From Paraspadella gotoi (taxonomy: Eukaryota > Chaetognatha): DNA of 64,000 nucleotides. Below are positions 59,684-64,000 of this stretch, in pieces. The first letter of the stretch is position 1. Each line of letters starts with the position of its first letter. The notes below the pieces were generated by a model. The model ran no database searches. It had not been told where the DNA came from and saw only the letters and a program-made list of their open reading frames with translations. The position numbers and the translations under genes were made by a program. The DNA lies in contig CM119265.1 in the NCBI GenBank assembly GCA_051294375.1, forward strand, positions 6,705,489-6,769,488, written 5' to 3'.

Positions 59684-60945
59684 GTTTGAGCAAACAATGT
59701 CGGATCTGCCTACAATAATTAAGTGGTTGTAGAAGACGAAAATAGTAGGTAATCAGCTAATCAGATGATAAATTACAATTTTTTTTTAAAAATTTTGAAC
59801 TCGCATAATTTTTTCAACTCGCATAATTTTCAACTCGCATCATTTTTCAACTCGCTCATTTTTTCAACTCGCATCATTTTTTCAACTCGCATCATTTTTT
59901 CACTCGCATCATTTTTTCCACTCGCATCATTTTTTCCACTCGCATCTTTTTTCCACTCGCATCATTTTTTCCACTCGCATCATTTTTTCACTCGCATCAT
60001 TTTTCCACTCGCATCATTTTTTCCACTCGCATCATTTTTTCCACTCGCATCATTTTTTCCACTCGCATCATTTTTTCCACTCGCATCATTTTTTCCACTC
60101 GCATCATTTTTTCCACTCGCATCATTTTTTCCACTCGCATCATTTTTTCCACTCGCATTCATTTTTTCCACTCGCATCATTTTTCCACTCTCACATCATT
60201 TTTTTCCACTCGCATCATTTTTTCCACTCGCATCTTTTTTCACTCGCATATTTTTTCCACTCGCATCATTTTTTCCACTCGCATCATTTTTACAATTCAC
60301 ATCATTTTTTTAACTTGCGCCATTTTTATGATCATTTTTAGTGCTGATTCATCGGGAAAAAAAACGAGTCTGCAGCTGGCTCTGCAGGGGCTTTTTCTTT
60401 TTCCCTCTTTTCTCCTGCTGCTTCTACTGCTGCCTTTTGATTTCTTTATTTTTTTCTGGCTGCCTCTGCTGCTGCCGCTCTCTCTCTCTGCGTTTTTATT
60501 TTAAAAAAAATTGAATTAGGATTGAACTCGTAAAATTAAGCATCGCATTTGTGCTATTTTGCTATTTTGCTATCGCAACATCATGTTTTTATTTCCTTTT
60601 TATCTCTCTCTCTGCAATTGCGACGATCCTTATGCTTTTAAGATTTTTTCACCTTGCATCATTTTTTGAACTTGCATAATTTTTTTAAATTGCATCATTT
60701 TTTCACATTAATTAATTAATTAAAACATTTATTAGTGTTCATAAAGAATAAAGATTCAAGTAAATGTGACTTATGTTTTTTCCATTTAAACTCATTTCCA
60801 CTGGCACAATTCCGTCAAAACGTACGGACATCATTTTTTTTGCATAATTTATCATAATTCGATGTTCTGACATGATATAAGTTAGTGCCCGACAATATTG
60901 AGGGGGCGGACCAACGGACCGACAAAGTGAATTATAGAGTCGACT
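59684..60945 (+). mobile_element. Family A element, copy A5, minisatellite-rich
   Basis: Starts gtttgagcaaacaatgtcgg atctgcc and ends agtcgacta. Relative to other copies the interior of the 3' hairpin is deleted, leaving GTCGAC. The core is dominated by the 18-bp minisatellite; part of a ctgctgctgcctttt block is shared with copy A3. Confidence 0.55.
59800..60300. repeat. 18-bp minisatellite ccactcgcatcatttttt, about 25 copies
   Basis: The unit is a multiple of three and free of stops in some frames, so it yields a long artificial ORF repeating PLASFF. Composition and location inside a transposable element argue against a protein. Confidence 0.9.
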
Positions 60946-60999
60946 AAAAAACGGGAGAACATTTTCTATTATGAAGCCTTCTGTACTATTTGCAATGTT

Positions 61000-61940
61000 A
61001 TTCAGAAAATATTATTATGTTACTTTGAATACCTTTCAATTTTGAGATTCAATTAAAATTTACAACTACTACTTTGAAAAGAATTAGTTACCAATATACC
61101 TAAAAAGCGAGTCACATTAAATCCCATTTTTAAAATTCCTAATCTCGTATACTTCGTAGCGCTTAACAATAACGTTTTCATGCTTTACATGGCATTTTTA
61201 TTTCCTTAAGTTACACGTTTGTCTTTTGACTTTTCTGAATTACAACCAAAGACTTCTTTTTTGCGCTTACATCTTTTTCTTATTTTAATTTTTTTAAATT
61301 TTTGATTTACTTTTTTTTTCGTACCTGTTGTGTGATAATGACAGATTTTATTTTTATTGCAATAAGTGTCCTTAACTACTGCATATTGAATAATCTAGAC
61401 CAAATTTCGGCACCAACGAGTGAATTTGTGCACATTTTATTCAATTTTGTTAATATTAATGTTTTAAATGTAAATTTAATATTTGTAATATTGTGGTCAA
61501 AACTGACGGTCCGCTCTTTTTAATGAATCTAATGAAATATTAAATTTTAATTTGGCTTTAATTTATTAGTTCTATCATAACGTATATGTCTCGAACCTTT
61601 TTCAATTGTTTTTGTCCTTGGTGCATGGGACCCTTTAATATTCTTTTGGGAACTACTCTAATCCCAGTTTCAGTCTCCTAACTAATATAAAATGCTCCAG
61701 AAAAACATTAGTTTCTTCCTGGTTGGTCTACCTCAGAGGAACATGCTATTGAATTTCAATTAACATTAGATTGAACTTTTCACTCAAAAATACCGTTTTA
61801 TTTAACAGAATAACCTTCCTATTGTAATAGGATCTGACCGTCATTTAATCTAATCTACCTAATTTTTGAATTTTCAATTATGAAGATTTTTTTTTCTATT
61901 AGCATAATTTAAAATGGCCTTTGGATTGTAAAATTGAATC
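61000..61940. other. Spacer upstream of SEC24 exons
   Basis: AT-rich. No upstream SEC24 exon or start codon could be identified with confidence. The 5' exon(s) may be very short or lie here unrecognised. Confidence 0.4.
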
Positions 61941-61944
61941 GCAG

Positions 61945-63433
61945 ATCTGCTCCATCATTTACAACATGACTCAATTAGCAAATCAAATGAACCAGATGAA
62001 TCTTGGGGCTCCACCATCAAGCCTCGCTGGAACTATGCCTCCTACGGCACGTGGTAAGAACATTATTAGGCCTGGTGTTTTGAAAAAAAGGTGGCCAAAA
62101 ACCCCTTTCTTTTACTTTGTTAAATAGTTTTTTTTTGGATACTAGGTAGAATAAAACCTATAGGCCTCTTCAACTCTAAATATTTTTTGTATCTGAGAAG
62201 CTGTTTCATATTTAAAAAAATGTAGCCAATTCTGATTTGAATTAGGGTGTTAGGTGCAAAAGTAAAACTTCGTAAAAATTTTGTTTTACCTCACCTCAGT
62301 ATTTTTAATCAAATATTATTAAAAGATAGCTCATTTTAGTAAGATAAAGCTAATATTTCAAAATTACATGTTTATAATGTTTAACAGGCCCTATGGTTGC
62401 TCCTCAAAATCCGATGATGCCCCCACCAATGGCTAATCATTATGCTGGCATACAAAATTTTCAAAACGCAAGCTTATCTCATATGCCGCTCCCGCCAAAC
62501 GTTGGAACACCACAAATGTCACATATGCCTCCAATATCTAATCATTCTGGAGTGGCGCCTAATTCTGGCATGTCCCAAATGCCTCATCACTATGGAGAAA
62601 TATCGCCGTTGACGGGGGTTTCACCTGTCTCGACCCATACAAATTTAGGAATGGTAGCCAATTCAAACCCACATATGCCGCCCATGCCTCATTATTCGAA
62701 TTCGGGTCCAGGCATGCCACCCCTAATATCTCTGCCAGTATCATCTGGCATGCCGGGAGTACCTTCGAGAGCTTCTCCAATGGCAACCACGGGCATAGCT
62801 CCGAATGCTGGAATGCCGCCATTGCCATTTCAGGCAGGATCAAACATGCCTCCCATGCCGCCAGTTAGCAATCACTATGGAAGTATTCCTTCTTCGGCCC
62901 CGGGAATTCCTGCAGCTTCAAGTCCGGCGGTTAGTACAAAAATATTTCTGTATTAGATTTATTATTCTTTTATATTATTTTAAATTGTTTTTTAGCCAGC
63001 GCCACAACAGTCAAAAAAATTGGATCCCGATCATATGCCGAGTCCTATTCAAGTTATTGAAGATGATAAAAGTGAGTGACTTTTCTGTGAAGCCATATTT
63101 GCTCTTACTCAATTTATTTGTTTGTTTAAGGTAAATCCAGCGGTCCGTGGGCTACGGGTCAACGTGGAACCGTTCCGCCTTTGGTCACCACAAATTTCGT
63201 TGCTGTCGATCAGGGAAACTGCAGTCCACGTTTCATTAGGTTCGATATTTTACGATACAAATAGCAAAAAAAGCAAATTTTAGAAAATAAACCTTTGAAT
63301 TTTAGGTCGACAATGTATAACATTCCTAGTCAGCCGGATCTGATTAAACAGTGCCACATCCCGATTGCGTTGTCCGTCTCACCTTTCGCTCGTCCCCATC
63401 CAGATGAAGTTCCCCCGCCATTGATCGATTTAG
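61945..63433 (+). CDS. SEC24: SEC24 (C/D-type) COPII coat subunit, N-terminal part
   Basis: Five exons: 61945-62053, 62388-62929, 62996-63071, 63131-63239 and 63306-63433, joining in phase (1, 0, 1, 2, 1). The first encodes [14 protein letters not shown]; the second a 180-residue Pro/Met/Asn-rich disordered segment with repeated MPPMP and SNHYG motifs. The third carries [17 protein letters not shown], a signature of SEC24C/D. The fourth has [19 protein letters not shown] and the fifth [12 protein letters not shown], the lead-in to the zinc finger. SEC24 selects cargo and pairs with SEC23 in vesicles leaving the ER. The zinc finger, trunk and gelsolin domains lie beyond the right edge. The start codon is uncertain: ATG at 61966 is possible, but the frame is open upstream, so 61945 may be an internal exon boundary. 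Confidence 0.9.
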
Positions 63434-63654
63434 GTAGTCCAAGTTAATGTCGATAACACGGTGCTGCAGATTCAGACTTAAATGGGGTTTCTCGTTTTCA
63501 TATTTTTTTTTCTTTTATTCTTTCTCTTGGGCGACAAATCATTATCACTTTTCAAGATTTTTATTGTCGCGATCAATAAATTAATTACATTATAAATCGC
63601 CTTTTTATAAAAGTGTGTAATTGTATGAAGCTAAAATTTAGATATATTATATAA

Positions 63655-63920
63655 TTAAATTAATTAATTAATAACTAAATTAATTAATTAATAATTAAAT
63701 TAATTAAAAATTAAATTAATTAATAATTAAATAATTAATAATTAAATTAATTAATAATTAAATAATTAATAATTAAATTATTAATAATTAAATTAATTAA
63801 TAATTAAATTAATTAATAATTAAATTAATTAATAATTAAATTAATTAATAATTAAATTAATTAATAATTAAATTAATTAATAATTAAATTAATTAATAAT
63901 TAAATTAATTAATAATTATA
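63655..63920. repeat. (AATTAATT)-type array at right edge
   Basis: About 265 bp made only of A and T in a repeating aattaattaataatta unit, in the SEC24 intron after 63433. Self-complementary and likely to cause assembly or sequencing trouble. Confidence 0.9.
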
Positions 63921-64000
63921 TATATATTCTCATCATCAAGGTTCTTCATAATCGATAATTTTTAGTGATCCTTATAATTTTGTATTATTTATTAGTTAAA

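Larger units (their letters stand above)
59412..60984. mobile_element. Family D element, copy 3, split by a family A insertion
   Basis: Left part acagaagtcttcatattaga aaatgctctccccgttttt to about 59670; right part acgggagaacattttctatt atgaagccttctgt at 60950-60984 completes the inverted terminus. The family A copy at 59684-60945 lies between, so it inserted into family D. Confidence 0.5.

Noticed and set aside
59765-60313. 182-codon ORF repeating PLASFF
   Set aside because: It is the translation of an 18-bp minisatellite within a family A element. The unit length is a multiple of three, so the frame stays open by chance.

Overview
This is a 64 kb piece of an animal nuclear genome. The evidence is spliced genes with GT-AG introns, metazoan protein families (an LRRC8-type channel, an Ig-domain receptor, an F-BAR adaptor), eukaryotic tRNA genes with A34 anticodons, and AT-rich introns full of short non-autonomous repeats. 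The species cannot be fixed from the sequence. The LRRC8 architecture (pannexin-like membrane half plus leucine-rich repeats) has been described mainly from chordates, so a tunicate is a reasonable guess, but another invertebrate is possible.

Layout. 1-4640 (minus): an array of fourteen 42-codon exon cassettes, each with two DxDxDG calcium-type loops, running off the left edge. Almost every cassette carries single-base indels although its splice sites are intact. A 25-N gap at 5012-5036 has the same ~80 bp on both sides, so the sequence left of it looks like an unpolished contig. 6282-6884 (minus): first coding exon of a Gly/Tyr/Pro-rich protein with a Cys/Tyr hydrophobic segment. 11718-14821 (plus): a four-exon F-BAR protein (810 aa) whose disordered tail carries several YxN tyrosine motifs. 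14.9-18.3 kb: SINE and minisatellite-bearing elements. 18399-27137: fourteen tRNA genes with fourteen different anticodons; one (Gln-CTG) has a broken acceptor stem.

29653-41139 (plus): two head-to-tail LRRC8-like genes (542 and 556 aa) only 109 bp apart, the first with 3 introns and the second with 12. A pyrimidine tract plus AG lies between them, so they may be co-transcribed. 43848-56507 (plus): a sixteen-exon type I Ig-superfamily receptor (808 aa) with a long proline-rich tail. 61945-63433 (plus): N-terminal exons of a SEC24 C/D-type COPII coat subunit, running off the right edge.

I rebuilt the exon models by hand from splice sites, phase continuity and protein similarity. F-BAR, both LRRC8-like genes, the Ig receptor and SEC24 together give about 9.1 kb of coding sequence with no frameshift. 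The space between and inside genes is dominated by short repeats. Two families (A and B here) share one plan: a 5' sub-terminal motif that reappears inverted in a 3' terminal hairpin, with minisatellite in the core. This resembles DINE-1/Helentron-associated elements. They fill several introns of the LRRC8-like and Ig genes. The genes do not form an obvious pathway; the only functional pairing is the LRRC8-like tandem, which could make subunits of one heteromeric channel.
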